Shown: positions 20,384 through 31,291, counted from the first letter of the stretch. The stretch: 64,000 nt of DNA from Diacronema lutheri (GCA_019448385.1 JAGTXO010000045.1:62001-126000); one strand, 5' to 3'. Numbers and translations: made by a program. The notes: generated by a model not told the origin, from the letters alone.

Positions 20384-21953
20384 ATGGTGGTGGTCGAGCG
20401 GCTCGGCGTGGCGGGCGCGCGCGGCCGCCGGATCCTCGGCAGCACGATCTGCGCCGCGCGCGGGCGGCGCGTATTTAGCACCATCTCCGCCGACGGCAGC
20501 TCGCCCTCGAACGCGCGCGCGCCGCCGTCCTACACGCAGCTCTGGAAGCAGGCCGTCGCGTCGGCCGTGCCTATGGTCGGTTTCGGGTTCATGGACAACA
20601 CGATCATGATCCACGCGGGCGAGTACCTGGACACGACCGTAGGCGTGACGTTTGGGCTCTCGACTCTCACCGCCGCAGCCATGGGCCAGGTGCGACCGCT
20701 GCGCGCAGCCGCGCGCAGCCGCGCGTGCCGCTGCGCCGCACGTGGCCTCACGCCGAGGCTGGGCTGCGCGCGCGCGACGCCCCGGGGCGCCGTTTCGGCG
20801 CTTCCTCCCTGGCCAGGTGATGTCTGACTTTAGTGGCGTCATCTTTGGCGGCACCGTCGGCGCGCTCGCCGCGCGGTGTGGGCTGCCCGACCCGCAGCTC
20901 ACCGACTTTCAGATGCGCACGCGCGCGGTGCGGTGGGTGAGCGTGGGCGGCGCAGCGATCGGTGTCCTCTTCGGCTGCACACTCGGTGGGTCGGCTCGCC
21001 GCGCGCTGCCACGCTTTGCCGCGGAGGTTTGTGTGGGCAGTATCGCCGCCTGGCGCCGCGCCGCGCGCGCGCGCGGGCGCCCGATCCGCGAGATGCGGAT
21101 ACCCAGTCACACCTGGGCGCAACATGTGCCCCCCCCCCCCCCCCCCGGCTTGGCCCGCTTCGCTCCACCGCAGGGATGACGTCGCTGCTCTTCATGGATC
21201 TGACGAGGGCAGACCGTGAGAAGCGAGCTAAGCAGGTGCGCCACCGCGCCTTCCCGCACGCGCCGCGCCGCACCGATGCGCGAGCGCGCGCCGACAACGC
21301 ACGTCCCTGCCCCCCTCGCCCCCCTCGCCCTGACCCCCCTCGCCTCCCGCCCGCCGACAACGCACGTCCCTGCCCCCCTCGCCCCCCTCGCCCTGACCCC
21401 CCTCGCCTCCCGCCCGCCGACAACGCACGTCCCTGCCCCTGAATGCGTACAGCTCGACGCGGTCTTCAGCGCCGTGATGCGCAACTCGCTCCACGTGCTC
21501 TCCACCGAGCGCACCACGCTGTGGCTCTACGACGCCGACAAGCGCGAGTTGTGGACGCGCGCCTCATGCGCCGCGCCCGGCGTCGACGCCGCCGAGCCGG
21601 ACAGCGGCGGCAACGACCGGCGCGACGCTCTGAAGCTGGTGCGCCTCGACGTCGACGACACGTCGGTCGCGGGCGCGTGCGCGCTGCACAAAAAGTCGAT
21701 CGTCGTGCCGCACGCGTACGCAGACCCGCGTTTCAACGCCAAGGTCGACAGGCGGACGGGGCTCCGCACCGAGTCGATTCTCGTGACGCCCGTGCTTGAC
21801 AAGACCGGCGGGCTCGTCGGCGTGCTGCAGTGCATCAACAAGCGATTGCCGCACGCGCACAACGACGCGGAGCGGCCGTTTGGCGAGGAGGACGTACGCA
21901 TCGCTGAGATGCTCTCGCTGCACATCAGCATGTTCATCGACGCACTCGACTGA
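20384..21953 (+). CDS. TMEM65-GAF domain fusion protein
   Basis: Four exons: 20384-20689, 20817-20985, 21174-21235 and 21453-21953 (345 residues; all junctions GT-AG and in frame). The N-terminal 37 residues resemble a mitochondrial presequence. Residues about 40-175 are a TMEM65 domain with three hydrophobic segments: QLWKQAVASAVPMVGFGFMD, GVTFGLSTLTAAAMGQVMSD and SVGGAAIGVLFGCTLGMTSL. A short charged linker (DREKRAKQ) leads to a GAF domain: FSAVMRNSLHVLSTERTTLW, ILVTPVLDKTGGLVGVLQC. TMEM65 proteins sit in the inner mitochondrial membrane. A GAF sensor attached to it suggests ligand or redox control, which is inference. Introns contain a C17 tract and a 63-bp repeat. Confidence 0.87.
21293..21440 (+). 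repeat. 63-bp tandem repeat in TMEM65-GAF intron 3
   Basis: Two full units and a part of a third, each starting GACAACGCACGTCCCTGCCC, occupy most of the intron 21236-21452. The unit is C-rich on the sense strand, like other introns in the window. Confidence 0.85.
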
Positions 21954-22437
21954 ATACGCCTCTCTTTCGCTCGCTAGGTTCGTTACTCCGCGGCCCTATG
22001 GACGCGCCCAAAAGCGTCGTTAGTATATACGACGGTTTGGGGGCAAGGGCCGGCCGGATGCGCGAGGGGCGCGCGCGCAGCCGGTGCGCTCTGCGGAAAG
22101 GCCCTTCTTGCACAAGGCGCTGCTGCAGCGACGAGTGCTGGTGCGCACGGCGACCAGGCCGGCTTGGCATGCCCTGCGCGACAATGGGCGATCGCGCCAG
22201 GAACTGCGATCGGGCGTTGGCGAGTGAGCCCGAGGGCCGGGCGCAGGGCTGCACACGCAACATCGCGCAGCGCGCGCGCGGCGCTGCTCGCTGCAGCAGG
22301 TGCGCGTTGTCGCACTTGCCTGCACTCACGCGCGCGCGTCCACCATCGGCGCCAGCTCGACCCCTCGCCATGCCCACCCCCTCCCCCTCCCCCTCGCCAT
22401 GCCAGCCCCCTCCCCCCCCCCCCCCCTACCCCCCCCT

Positions 22438-22472
<35 letters not shown>

Positions 22473-22669
22473 CCCTCTCCCTCTCCCGCCTACCTCCTCC
22501 CATCCCCTCTCAACCCCAACCGCGCCACTGCCCCACCCACTGCCCCATTCTCCACCTTGCGTCGCGCCTACACGGCGGCTGCTGCGCACGGCACTGGCGT
22601 GCCCTGCGCGCGCCAACGGGCGAATAGCCTAATGGCACGTAAAGCGTTCTCAGCGCAACCGGCGCGCTG
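21954..22669. other. Non-coding, C-rich low-complexity stretch
   Basis: No credible gene. Position 22009-22030 has AAGCGTCGTTAGTATATA, which resembles the 3' edge of the dispersed stem-loop repeat (AAGCGCCGTGAGTATATA). Poly-C and CT-rich tracts fill 22370-22500. The end of the stretch touches the acidic tail of the Fanzor remnant on the minus strand. Confidence 0.5.
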
Positions 22670-22673
22670 ACCC

Positions 22674-22728
22674 GCCTTCGTCGCCATCGCTGCCACTCTC
22701 ATCGTCGTCGCCGCCGTCGCCGTCGCCA

Positions 22729-22760
<32 letters not shown>

Positions 22761-23170
22761 GTCGCCGCCGCTGTTGTCGTTGGCACGCGCCTTCCACACG
22801 GCTCGCACCAGCTCCCAGCAATAAAGCGTCGAGGTGATGTCGTCGGCCTGCCCGTCGACATGCGCGACCATGTTGAGGACGTCGTGGTAGATGCCGCGCG
22901 CGCCCGCTAGGTCGCGGTGCTCCACCATGCGCCCGCCGTCGCAGCGCGGGCAGCGCAAGAACGCGTGGTGCGCCGAGCCTTGAGCGACTTCGGCAGAGAG
23001 TCCTGCTTGACGACCGCGCAGCAGCGCTGCAGCTTGCCTGGCGCGACCTCGCGCATGCGCGAGCAGTGCATGCTCGTGTACAGCTCGGGCACGTCGACGA
23101 CCGCCACGTCGCGCGCTCGCAGCGCGCACGCCACACCGACGATGATCGCCTCCGCGGGGTGCGCCGCCGC
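22674..23170 (-). pseudogene. Fanzor remnant C (RuvC-II and RuvC-III region, frameshifted)
   Basis: Read on the minus strand. The segment from about 23170 encodes ALRARDVAVVDVPELYTSMH, the RuvC-II strand with its Glu followed by the TS..C signature, then LQRCCAVVKQD. Around 22985 the frame shifts by one. The next frame continues FLRCPRCDGGRMVEHRDLAG, with the CxxC zinc pair and RuvC-III Asp, then ARGIYHDVLNMVAHVDGQAD and a Gly/Asp-rich tail. The order and spacing match Fanzor A and B in this window. RuvC-I and the N-terminal lobe are missing. With the frameshift and the decayed ARGI (ARNI in A and B), it is a pseudogene. Confidence 0.8.
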
Positions 23171-23215
23171 ACAGCAGCGCGCCGCCGCTCAGATGAAGTA
23201 GCTAGAGCCGCGGCA

Positions 23216-24529
23216 GGCGGCACCAGCCTTGCTCCGAGTGGCGCACGCGTGGGCCCAAGATCATCCACGGCAAAGGGCGCGTGGCGGTTGCGAAGGTTCA
23301 GAGAGCGGACACTTCGTTACCTCAACCGCATCCGTTTCAAAATCCTTTCGCGAATAGGATCGGGATGATTCAGGGTGGCGCGAGGAACATAGACGATCGG
23401 CTCTAATTCCGCCCGATGCCACGGCTCCATCGGCCACGGCAGCGAGCGTGCGCATCGAAGCCTCATCACGCCGAGAGCGCACAGTTGCTCGTGGGGCGGC
23501 AGGCGACGCGGACGCGCGTTCGGCTGCTGACCTGCTCAAAAGCGCGCCGGGAAAGGGCGCGGGGTTGACGGGGGCAGGGGAAGGTGGTGGGTGGGTGGGT
23601 GGGGGGTGGGGGGGGGGGGGGGGGGTTGATGATGATGATCACCTGAGAGCATGGCAAGATAAGGCGTGGGCGGGGCTTGGCTCAAATGTGCGTGTACCGG
23701 CCCCCACCCTTGTGCGCCTCGCCCCGCGCCGCATGATGCCGCACGTGCGAGCCGCGTGCCCTCGCGCGCGCCGACGGCAAACAACGGTACGACCTCGCGC
23801 CTTCCTCCGGCGGCGCGTGACATGGTGTGGGGCTCTCGCTGCTCTTCTCGCTCTACACCGCGCACACCACGTGCTCTCTAGGCGAGCAGATGCTGACACG
23901 GCGGCGTTGCGCAACGTGGAAACGGCCAGCATCGCGGCGATTGCGCGCCGCAGCTGCACCCTGCAGCTCGTGTGCACGCTGCACGAAACAACTTCCCTTT
24001 GGCGTGATACGCTGCTCGCTCGGCCCGAACTTCGAAGCGCCGCCGGCGGCATGCTGCGCGATCTTTTCCTTGCCCCGCCCCGCCATCCTCATCTCGCCCA
24101 CCGTTCTCCAGTCTTCCCTTGGCCGACGAGCAGCCGGCGCGCAGCTGTGACTGGGCGCATTCCCCGCTTCAACCACTGCGCGGCGCGATGTGAGCATGAC
24201 ACACGCGCTGGTGCAGCCACGCGCGCCGACCTCAAAGCGCGCCGCCGCATGCCTAATTTGCCGATGTGCGCAGCCGCCCTCCGGGCGGGTGCACGCCCGA
24301 AAGGCCGAGCGTTTTGAGCCGGTTGGGGGCACCAGATCACCGACAGCCTGGTCCCAGTGACCGCATTGCCGCTCCGTATGTCCGCGAGCAGCGCACCGTG
24401 CACACGGGGAGCGTCTCATTCAGGGTCGAGCGCGATAGTGTGTATAAGAGCTCTATGTATAGAGCTTTTTCGAAGTCCTTTGTGAATGATGGCTAAAAGG
24501 TGCTCCAACCAGGGGAGGAACTCGCATAT
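23216..24529. other. Intergenic stretch, no gene supported
   Basis: Base composition drops towards average in places. A poly-G tract with ATGATGATGATC next to it lies at about 23605-23640, and a short inverted repeat (AGCTCTATGTATAGAGCT) at 24450-24467 lies just upstream of the AP2 gene. Open frames here have no recognisable domain. Confidence 0.45.
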
Positions 24530-27500
24530 ATGGGCCGCGGCTTAACGACACTCGAAGCCGAGTGCAATGATTTTCGCGTAGAGGCGGCCTCCAACGAGAG
24601 GATCAATCGAACGTGCGACCGACGCATGAGCGTCGGCAGGGGGGACGAGCCGCAGCGCGGCGAGCTGGTGCTCGTGCAGCGCGCCGCCGGCCCGCCCGTT
24701 GAGTCGATCCTCCTCGCCTGCGCAGGCGGCGGCGACGAGTTTGTGTACGTGCAGCCGCTCGGCGGCGGCGATTCTGTGTCGGTTCGCGCGAGCGCCGTCT
24801 CGCGGCTGCAGCAGGCGGCGTCGGAGAGCGTGCCGCGCGGCTTGGAGCCCGGCGCACGCGTGGTCATCCTCGCCACCAGCGTGCACGCCGCGCCGTCAGA
24901 CGGCTCCGTCCTCGACGTGCGCACGAGCGTCGGCGAGGCCGACGAGGCGCTTCGCTTCCAGGTCCTGCTCGAATCGGGCGCGGCAGATTGGTACACGCTC
25001 GAGCAGCTCCGCCCGGCAAAGCGCGGGCGCGCGGATGTGGTCGATTGCGACTCATCAATTGATGAGCGCTTGCTCGGCGACCACGTGTCGCCCGCCGCCG
25101 TCGACGCGCGACCGGCGGCGCTCGCCGCGTGCGCATGCGCGGGCGGCGTGGCCGAGCGCCAGTCGGCGCCGTGCTGCGGCGGCGGCGGCGGCGCAGCGAG
25201 GGCGGTGAGCGATGGTGTGGGGAACAACGGTTGCAAAGTGCCGAGCATGGCGAGCGGCGCGCCGCCGCTCGCCGCCGCGCCCATGCCCCCGCGCGAGCGG
25301 TGCGCGACGTGCTCGCACGAGTTCACCCGCGCCGACGTCGTCGCGCCTGACGGGCAGTTGCTACTCGATTGCGCGGTGCTGCGTTCGTCGGATGAGCTGG
25401 ACGACACGCTCTTCTGCGCGCAGTGCGCGCGCCCCCTCCTCCGCGCCGTCACCTCCGAGCACGCGCTCGCCAGTGCGCTCGGCGCGCTTGGGCTCGAGCT
25501 GACGGAGGCGGCACGCGTCGACTACCCGTCGCCGCCCGCGCACGCGCCCGCGGACGTCGCCAAGCGGCTCGGCGCGGCGGACGGCGCGGCAGGTGCGCTG
25601 GCGAGCCGCGCCATGGATTGCAACGTTCCCGCCGGCGCGCCCTCGCTGTACCCGCTGCCCGCCACGCGCGCTCCGGCAACGCAGCTCGAGATCGCGGCAG
25701 CCGTGCGAGTTGCGCATGGCGGCGGGGCGGCCGGCAGCAGCGTCGAGAACGCAACGTGCGTCGGGCCGCACGCGGTCACGCGCGGCGCGTGGCCGCCGCG
25801 CGCGCTGGCGAACATTGTCGCCGCAGCCGCCGCGCCCGCGTCCGCCGCACCGCTGCCGCCATCGCCATCTTCGTCGTCGCGGTGGCTCGCTTTGCGCCTA
25901 TCGCCGTCGATTGGGCCGGGGGCGCGCGCCACGTTCTCACTCGACGGCGGGCGCAGCGCGTTCGAGCTCGATGCGCCAGCGGACTACAGCGCAGGCGAGC
26001 TGTTGTGCGTCGAGCTGGGGGCGGCCGAGGCGAAAGTGCGCACACCACCATCGCCTTGCGCCGGCGACGACGGCGACGGCGACGTGCAACCAGACGCGGG
26101 CGCGCCCGTGGCGGCGCGCGGCGCCGACGACGGCCCGTGCGCGGTGGGCGCGCTCGCCGGCGAGCGTGACGCGCCCGGCTCGCCGTCACCGCTCGACCCA
26201 AACAAAAGTGACGGTGCGGCTACCATCGTGACCGTCGCGCCGCCTGCCGTGCTGCCGCGGCCGATCGTGAAGGTGGCTCGGTCGGACGCGACCCACGCAC
26301 CGCCTGTGAGCCGGCGGCGCGTCATCTCTTCCAACCTCGTGCACTGGCTGACTTCGCTGAAGGAGGGCGAGACATGCCCCGAGCTGATCGTCTCGCACAA
26401 GACGGAATCTGGGTACAAGGGCGTCACGCGCTGCCAGCCCCTCGGCAAGCGCGGGCGGCACAAGTGGCAAGCACAGATGTGCATCTCCGCACGCGTGATT
26501 CACCTCGGCTCGTATGAGGACCCGAAGACGGCCGCGCAGGCGTACACGCTCGCGCAGCACCGCGTGCGCACGCTCTCGGACCAGGAGATTTCGCAGCTCC
26601 TCCCGCCATCGCTTACGACCGCGCGCAACGCCCAGCTTCAACTCGCCCAACAACAGCGCGCCGCCGCCACGAGGCACATGCCCATGTGCGCGACACAGAT
26701 GCGGGCGATGGCTGCGGCGCACGGCGTCGGCGCGATGGGCCCGACGGGCTGCTGCCCAGCCGGGAGCTGGATGTGCTGCTGCTGCAACGCGCCGCCGTCG
26801 CACGCTGGTCGGAGTCATTACCACCCCGCCGGGTCGATGGGCGCATACGCGCAGCCCGCCGACGCGCACGCATACGCGCAGCCCGCCGACGCGCACGCAT
26901 TTGGCGGCCATCATGGCGCGCCCGGCGGCCACGTCGGCGCGCACTGCGGGCCGCCGCCGTTACACCTTGCGTGCATGCCGCCTCACGGCACGCACGCGGC
27001 GGACGCAGCGGCGGCAGCGGCAGCTGCGCAGCACGGGGGCTACGCGCCCACCACGCACTCCATTTTCATCCCGGCACCGCCTGGTGGATTCGCGCACTAC
27101 GCCGCCAGCTACTGCGCCGGCGGCGCGTATGCGCCCGGCCCGACGCACCAGCCGCCGCCTGATTGCTACTACACCGGCCCGACCAGCTGCTACGGCAGCG
27201 CCGCCGCCGCCGGCGCCGCGCCGGCGGTTGGGTACGATCGCGTCCCTCCTCCGGGCTGCGATGCGGACATGCGCTCGTGCGGCGCGCACGGTGCGGCTGG
27301 GTCCTACTGCATGGATGTGCACGCGCCGCAGCCCGTGGCCGGGCTTGGGCTGCACGTGCCCGCGCCGCTTGCTGTGCGGGCACAGCCGTCGCAGATGAGC
27401 GTGCACGCGTCGCCGCCTCCGCTGCCGCCTCCGCCGCCGCAGCAGCAGCCGCCGGCGCAGCCGGCGCAACCAGTGCAGCAGCAGACATCGCCCTACGAGT

Positions 27501-27580
27501 ACTACTGGGGGTCGACGCAGACGCAGCAGCCGCCGCCCAGTCACGATCACACCCGTGCGCAAGGCGACGATTGCACTTGA
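24530..27580 (+). CDS. AP2-domain DNA-binding protein
   Basis: Single long exon; the first ATG is 24530 (1016 residues), with ATG 24626 as an alternative. The N-terminal 150 residues form an ordered charged region (LVLVQRAAGPPVESILLACA). A putative zinc motif follows: RCATCSHEF, LLLDCAVL and LFCAQCARPLL. The diagnostic feature is one AP2/ERF domain near residues 625-680: SGYKGVTRC, HKWQAQMCIS, RVIHLGSYEDPKTAAQAYTL. AP2 domains bind GC-rich DNA through a three-stranded sheet. The C-terminal 350 residues are rich in His, Ala, Pro, Gln and Cys, including a short AYAQPADAH repeat, and look like an activation region. Likely a nuclear transcriptional regulator; targets unknown. Confidence 0.85.
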   Translation: MGRGLTTLEAECNDFRVEAASNERINRTCDRRMSVGRGDEPQRGELVLVQRAAGPPVESILLACAGGGDEFVYVQPLGGGDSVSVRASAVSRLQQAASESVPRGLEPGARVVILATSVHAAPSDGSVLDVRTSVGEADEALRFQVLLESGAADWYTLEQLRPAKRGRADVVDCDSSIDERLLGDHVSPAAVDARPAALAACACAGGVAERQSAPCCGGGGGAARAVSDGVGNNGCKVPSMASGAPPLAAAPMPPRERCATCSHEFTRADVVAPDGQLLLDCAVLRSSDELDDTLFCAQCARPLLRAVTSEHALASALGALGLELTEAARVDYPSPPAHAPADVAKRLGAADGAAGALASRAMDCNVPAGAPSLYPLPATRAPATQLEIAAAVRVAHGGGAAGSSVENATCVGPHAVTRGAWPPRALANIVAAAAAPASAAPLPPSPSSSSRWLALRLSPSIGPGARATFSLDGGRSAFELDAPADYSAGELLCVELGAAEAKVRTPPSPCAGDDGDGDVQPDAGAPVAARGADDGPCAVGALAGERDAPGSPSPLDPNKSDGAATIVTVAPPAVLPRPIVKVARSDATHAPPVSRRRVISSNLVHWLTSLKEGETCPELIVSHKTESGYKGVTRCQPLGKRGRHKWQAQMCISARVIHLGSYEDPKTAAQAYTLAQHRVRTLSDQEISQLLPPSLTTARNAQLQLAQQQRAAATRHMPMCATQMRAMAAAHGVGAMGPTGCCPAGSWMCCCCNAPPSHAGRSHYHPAGSMGAYAQPADAHAYAQPADAHAFGGHHGAPGGHVGAHCGPPPLHLACMPPHGTHAADAAAAAAAAQHGGYAPTTHSIFIPAPPGGFAHYAASYCAGGAYAPGPTHQPPPDCYYTGPTSCYGSAAAAGAAPAVGYDRVPPPGCDADMRSCGAHGAAGSYCMDVHAPQPVAGLGLHVPAPLAVRAQPSQMSVHASPPPLPPPPPQQQPPAQPAQPVQQQTSPYEYYWGSTQTQQPPPSHDHTRAQGDDCT

Positions 27581-27752
27581 AGAACACCCGAACACCCGCG
27601 GCAAGCGCGCGGTCGGCGGCACGCACAGGCGCGCGCTGGTGCAGGCGCGCGAGGCGCGAGCGCGGCAGCGCCATCCGCGCGCCGCGCCAAAGCGCGCGCT
27701 CGCGCGCAGCGCTTTGCACGCCTCGAGGACTAGTAATTGCTGACTAGATCGA

Positions 27753-27849
27753 GGGGGGGATGCGACATTGGTGGCTACTCGATCCCCCCGCAGCTGGTGC
27801 TGACTGCTGACAGTGACAGCTGACCCCGCTGTCCTGACGTAAGCGCCGT
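27753..27849 (+). repeat. Dispersed stem-loop repeat, copy 2
   Basis: Shares the loop GACATTGGTGGCTACTCG and the tail TGACCCCGCTGTCCTGACGT with copies 1 and 3. The stem differs (GGGGGGAT paired with ATCCCCCC), keeping eight base pairs with changed bases. A 20-bp insertion lies after CAGCTGGTGCTGA. It ends in AAGCGCCG, then TATATAGGG. Confidence 0.7.
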
Positions 27850-27974
27850 GTATATAGGGCGCGGTCCGGGCTGGTCCGGCCAGTGTAAGGCTGAGAGTAC
27901 GACCCGGGTCGTACAATCAAGGGTTAAAAGCCAGCCAATGAGCGCTCGAGGGGTCGGGGCGAGGCTTATGACGA

Positions 27975-28568
27975 GCCTAGGACCGAGACACCCTCCTGAC
28001 CGGCCGATTTGGAGTAGAATTCGGGGTCGAGCGGGCGCGGCGGACGGAGGGCCCGAGCCGGGCCGACGGAGGGTCCGACCCCGGAATGCGGGCGACCGGA
28101 AGGGCTTGGGTGATTTACGCCTAGTAGAATAGAATGGCGGATTCCGGGGGGGCTCGCAACTGGCATCGCGCAAGCTGAGGCCCCCTGACTGACCGGACCG
28201 CGCCGAGTGCGCGTGCACCCCGTGGAGGGCGCGGCCAGTCGGACACTCTTCGCGACTGAGCTCGCCGCGGCATACCGTGCGCTGCGCCGGCGCGCTACTT
28301 GCCGTTGGCCGAGCTGCGGGTGTTGCGCACCGCCGTGTTGCGCAGCCAGCGGCTGGATGCGCCGGTGGCCGGAACCTTGGCGCGCTTTGGCTAAGCGACC
28401 TCGGCCTGCACAGACTCGAACGCGTGCGTAAACTCGAGGCGTTGCAGCTGGCGAGCACGTGAGTTCGCGTAGGAGGTCTTGTACTCGGTGGCCTGACTGT
28501 CGACCGACGAGAGCTTGGGCGAGTTCGGCGGCACGTTGGCTCACTTGGGCTCGGTGCGCGGCTCTGCC

Positions 28569-28601
<33 letters not shown>

Positions 28602-29539
28602 CTTCGGACTCGCTGCCCGGCTCTGCCTGTGCGGGCGCGATGCACTCGGACTCGATGCCCGGCTCTGCCTTCGTGGGCGCGGTCGCGGGCACGGGCGCGC
28701 CCTCGACCCCGTCGCGGTTGAAGACATCGAACTCGACGCACACGCCGTGGTCCTTGAAGTCGGTGGCCTCGCTGTCGTTCGCGTAAGCCTCGGGCGAACT
28801 CGCAACGAGCGACGACATCTCGGCGTGGAGCCAGCACATCTCATGCTGCACCGCGTGTTCAGGTTCTCGAGCGCTCCGTTGAAAGAGTCACTCTCACCGA
28901 GGCGCTCGCTGCACCACACCAGATAGCCATCGAGCTTGTGAGCGTGCTCGTGCGCCCGTGCGAGGTCCTTGGAGAGCGCGTCGGCGCGCGCGCACATGCC
29001 GTCGCATGACTTGGCCGGTGTCATGCTGTGCTTCCAAGGCCTGGTGCTCGGCGTTGAGCGTGTCGTGATCCTCGCGAACGAGCTGCAACCAGCTGCAGCA
29101 GCCGCGCGACGCCGCTGTCGCCGACGATGCGCTGGAGCATGTGGCCCATGAGGTGTGCGCGGCACGTGGCGAGCGCCACATTTTTGCGCAGCAGCGCGAG
29201 GATCCGGGCGCCGCGGACGAGCCGGCCCATGCACTTGAGCGCGTAGATTCGGCCGCACATGCACGCGCCGACGACCGAGTCGGCGGGCCCGCCGTCGAGC
29301 CAAAAGTTGGCCTCGGCCGCATCGCGGCGGCGGGCGACGCGCTGAAGGATGCGCACGCGGTAGTGCCGGTCGACGAGCAGCTCGTCGCCGAAGATCTCGT
29401 CGGGCAGCAGCTCGGAGACGTTCTGGGGGTACATGCTGTGCGAGCGTGCACGCGACGAGATCTCGTCGGGCGTGCCGTCCGTTCGTTCAGAGCAGAGCGC
29501 GTCGGACCGGCAGACAGACGATGCAGCGCGCGAAGGCAC
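27975..29539 (-). pseudogene. Decayed unrecognised gene with coiled-coil and internal repeat
   Basis: Several minus-strand frames join into one protein-like reading broken by frameshifts. It begins near 29430 with MYPQNVSELLPDEIFGDELL, continues with helix-rich ILALLRKNVALATCRAHLMG, then (new frame) REDHDTLNAEHQALE, then (new frame) ADALSKDLARAHEHAHKLDG. It ends in EAYANDSEATDFKDHGVCVE and a Pro/Glu-rich stretch. The AYANDSEATDFKD segment is echoed downstream by DSQATEYKTSYANS, an internal repeat. I do not recognise the family. At least three frameshifts argue for a pseudogene. Confidence 0.5.
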
Positions 29540-29849
29540 CTGCGGCGCGCGGCGTGGCCTCGCGTGCCGTCACGAAGCCGCCTGCGCGCACTGCGGAGGC
29601 GGCGAGCGCGACGAGGGCGGGCGCGGACGAGGTGCTGAGCGGCGTCACGTACGCGCCCTCGCTCGCCGAGCTCGACGCCGCGGCGCTGACGATGCGCGCG
29701 GCGTACCACACCGACCGCCCCTGAGACGATGCGCGGCGCCCGCGGAGGACTGGTCCGTTGGCGCGCAAACCGTGGGCGAAAGGGCGCGAAGCCAACGGCC
29801 GTCCGCGCACGTTCAAACGCGCGCATACGGGTGGCATCCTCCCACCTTC

Positions 29850-30174
29850 GGCGCCGCTTTCTAAAAGGGTGTAGGGTGTAGGGTGTAGGATGCAAAACAA
29901 GCCCTCCCCACATTTGGGCCCGACGTCATTCCTTCTTCGAAGCCGTGACGTTACTCACATACGAGTACCTTTACTTAGTGTAGGATGTATCTATTCTCTA
30001 GGTATTTGCATAGTGTAGGGTGTAGGATAAGTACGGTTATGAAAGTCCCATAGGGGGGAGAAGGAATGACGCTGTGACGAAAGAAGGAATGACGTCGGGC
30101 CCAAATGTGGGGAGGGCTTGGTTTGCATCCTACACCCTACACCCTACACCCTTTTAGAAAGCGGCGGCGCCTCG
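29850..30174 (+). mobile_element. MITE-like element 1
   Basis: About 325 bp with terminal inverted repeats of about 90 bp. The ends read GGCGCCGCTTTCTAAAAGGG then three GGGTGTA units, GCAAAACAAGCCCTCCCC and GGGCCCGACGTCATTCC. The interior is AT-richer and has no ORF, so it is a non-autonomous element. No transposase with matching ends is in the window. Confidence 0.75.
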
Positions 30175-30397
30175 GAGCATGGCGGCTCGACAGCATGGCG
30201 CCTCGACAGCATGGCGTCGTCCAGCGTGGCGTCCAGGATGGCGACTGCGCCCGGGCCGTGACGCCGCGACGTCGTTCGGCTGCGTCACGGAGGAGCGCCA
30301 TCCGTGCGCCACGGAGGAGCGGCAGGACCACGACGCGGCGTGACGCTGGACGACGCCATGCTGTATAGGCGCCATGCTGTCGAGCCGCCATGCTCTG

Positions 30398-30726
30398 AGG
30401 CGCCGCCGCTTTTCAAAAGGGTGTAGGGTGTAGGGTGTAGGATGCAAAACAAGCCCTCCCCACATCTGGGCCCGACGTCATTCCTTCTTTCGTCACAGCG
30501 TCATTCCTTCACTCCCTGTAGGACCTTCGTAACCGTACTTATCCTACACCCTACACTATGCAAATACTTAGAGAATAGATACATCCTACACTAAGTAAAA
30601 GTACTCGTATGTGATTAACGTCACGGCTTCGAAGAAGGAATGACGTCGGGCCCAAATGTGGGGAGGGCTTGTTTTGCATCCTACACCCTACACCCTACAC
30701 CCTTTTAGAAAGCGGCGGCGCCTCAG
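30398..30726 (-). mobile_element. MITE-like element 2, inverted copy of element 1
   Basis: About 329 bp, reverse orientation to element 1, with ends GAGGCGCCGCCGCTTT and the same GGGTGTA triplets. A few substitutions and a small indel separate the two copies. Confidence 0.75.
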
Positions 30727-30816
30727 AGCATGGCGCCCGCCCGCTCGAGCCGGACCTCCGCGCAGCCGGACTCGCCCCGCCCCGGGCTGCTCTGGCTGGG
30801 CGACGTCGTGCGCGCC

Positions 30817-31115
30817 TCAGAACGCCGCGCTCGCCACGCGCACGTAGCCCTCGTCCGGGTCCGGCTCGGGCGCCGCGTCGCGCACCGAGCGCGACGCGGC
30901 CTCGACGCCCGGCGTTTCGGCACGCGAGGCGACGGATGCCTCGTCCGGCCGGCCCCACGGCAGCTGCAGCTCGAGCTGGCGCTGGATGATGCGCGGCGTC
31001 GCCACGCGCCCGTGCTGCACCTCGCGACGTCGCGCGCGCACGTAGAGCACGATCGCCACCGAGCCGCTGAGGCCCATCATCGCGCCGAGCAGCACCGAGA
31101 TTGTGGTCTCATTGT
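30817..31115 (-). CDS. Possible 3' terminal exon of a truncated membrane protein gene
   Basis: After an acceptor (AAGCAG at 31116-31121, minus strand) an open frame encodes NETTISVLLGAMMGLSGSVA, IVLYVRARRRE and a polar tail ending EGYVRVASAAF. It has one clear transmembrane helix followed by Arg, a type I anchor. The rest of the gene is missing; its 5' side runs into the helicase pseudogene. It may be a host gene cut by element insertion, or a chance frame. Confidence 0.35.
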
Positions 31116-31291
31116 CTGCTTGGGCGCGAACGGAAAACGCGCGAAGGGTGGCGACGAAGATCGTTGGGTTGGGTTGGGCCACCGGCTCCCGAGGATTGCT
31201 TGTGGCGCTCGACTGACCGTTGGCCCAGCTTTTTTTTTTCTCGAACCTACTGTGGAGCCGCCTGCAGCGTGATCTCCCGCGCACAACGACC

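Larger units (their letters stand above)
29850..30726. repeat. ~880-bp near-perfect palindrome
   Basis: The whole segment reads nearly the same on both strands around a centre near 30288. Each outer third is a MITE-like element; the spacer between them (30175-30397) is also inverted-repeat sequence (GGCTCGACAGCATGGCG against CGCCATGCTGTCGAGCC). Long palindromes are unstable in cells, so it probably formed recently or is maintained. Confidence 0.85.

Noticed and set aside
23448-24317. An open frame of 289 codons as a gene.
   Set aside because: Crosses a poly-G tract, has no domain, biased composition or splice support.
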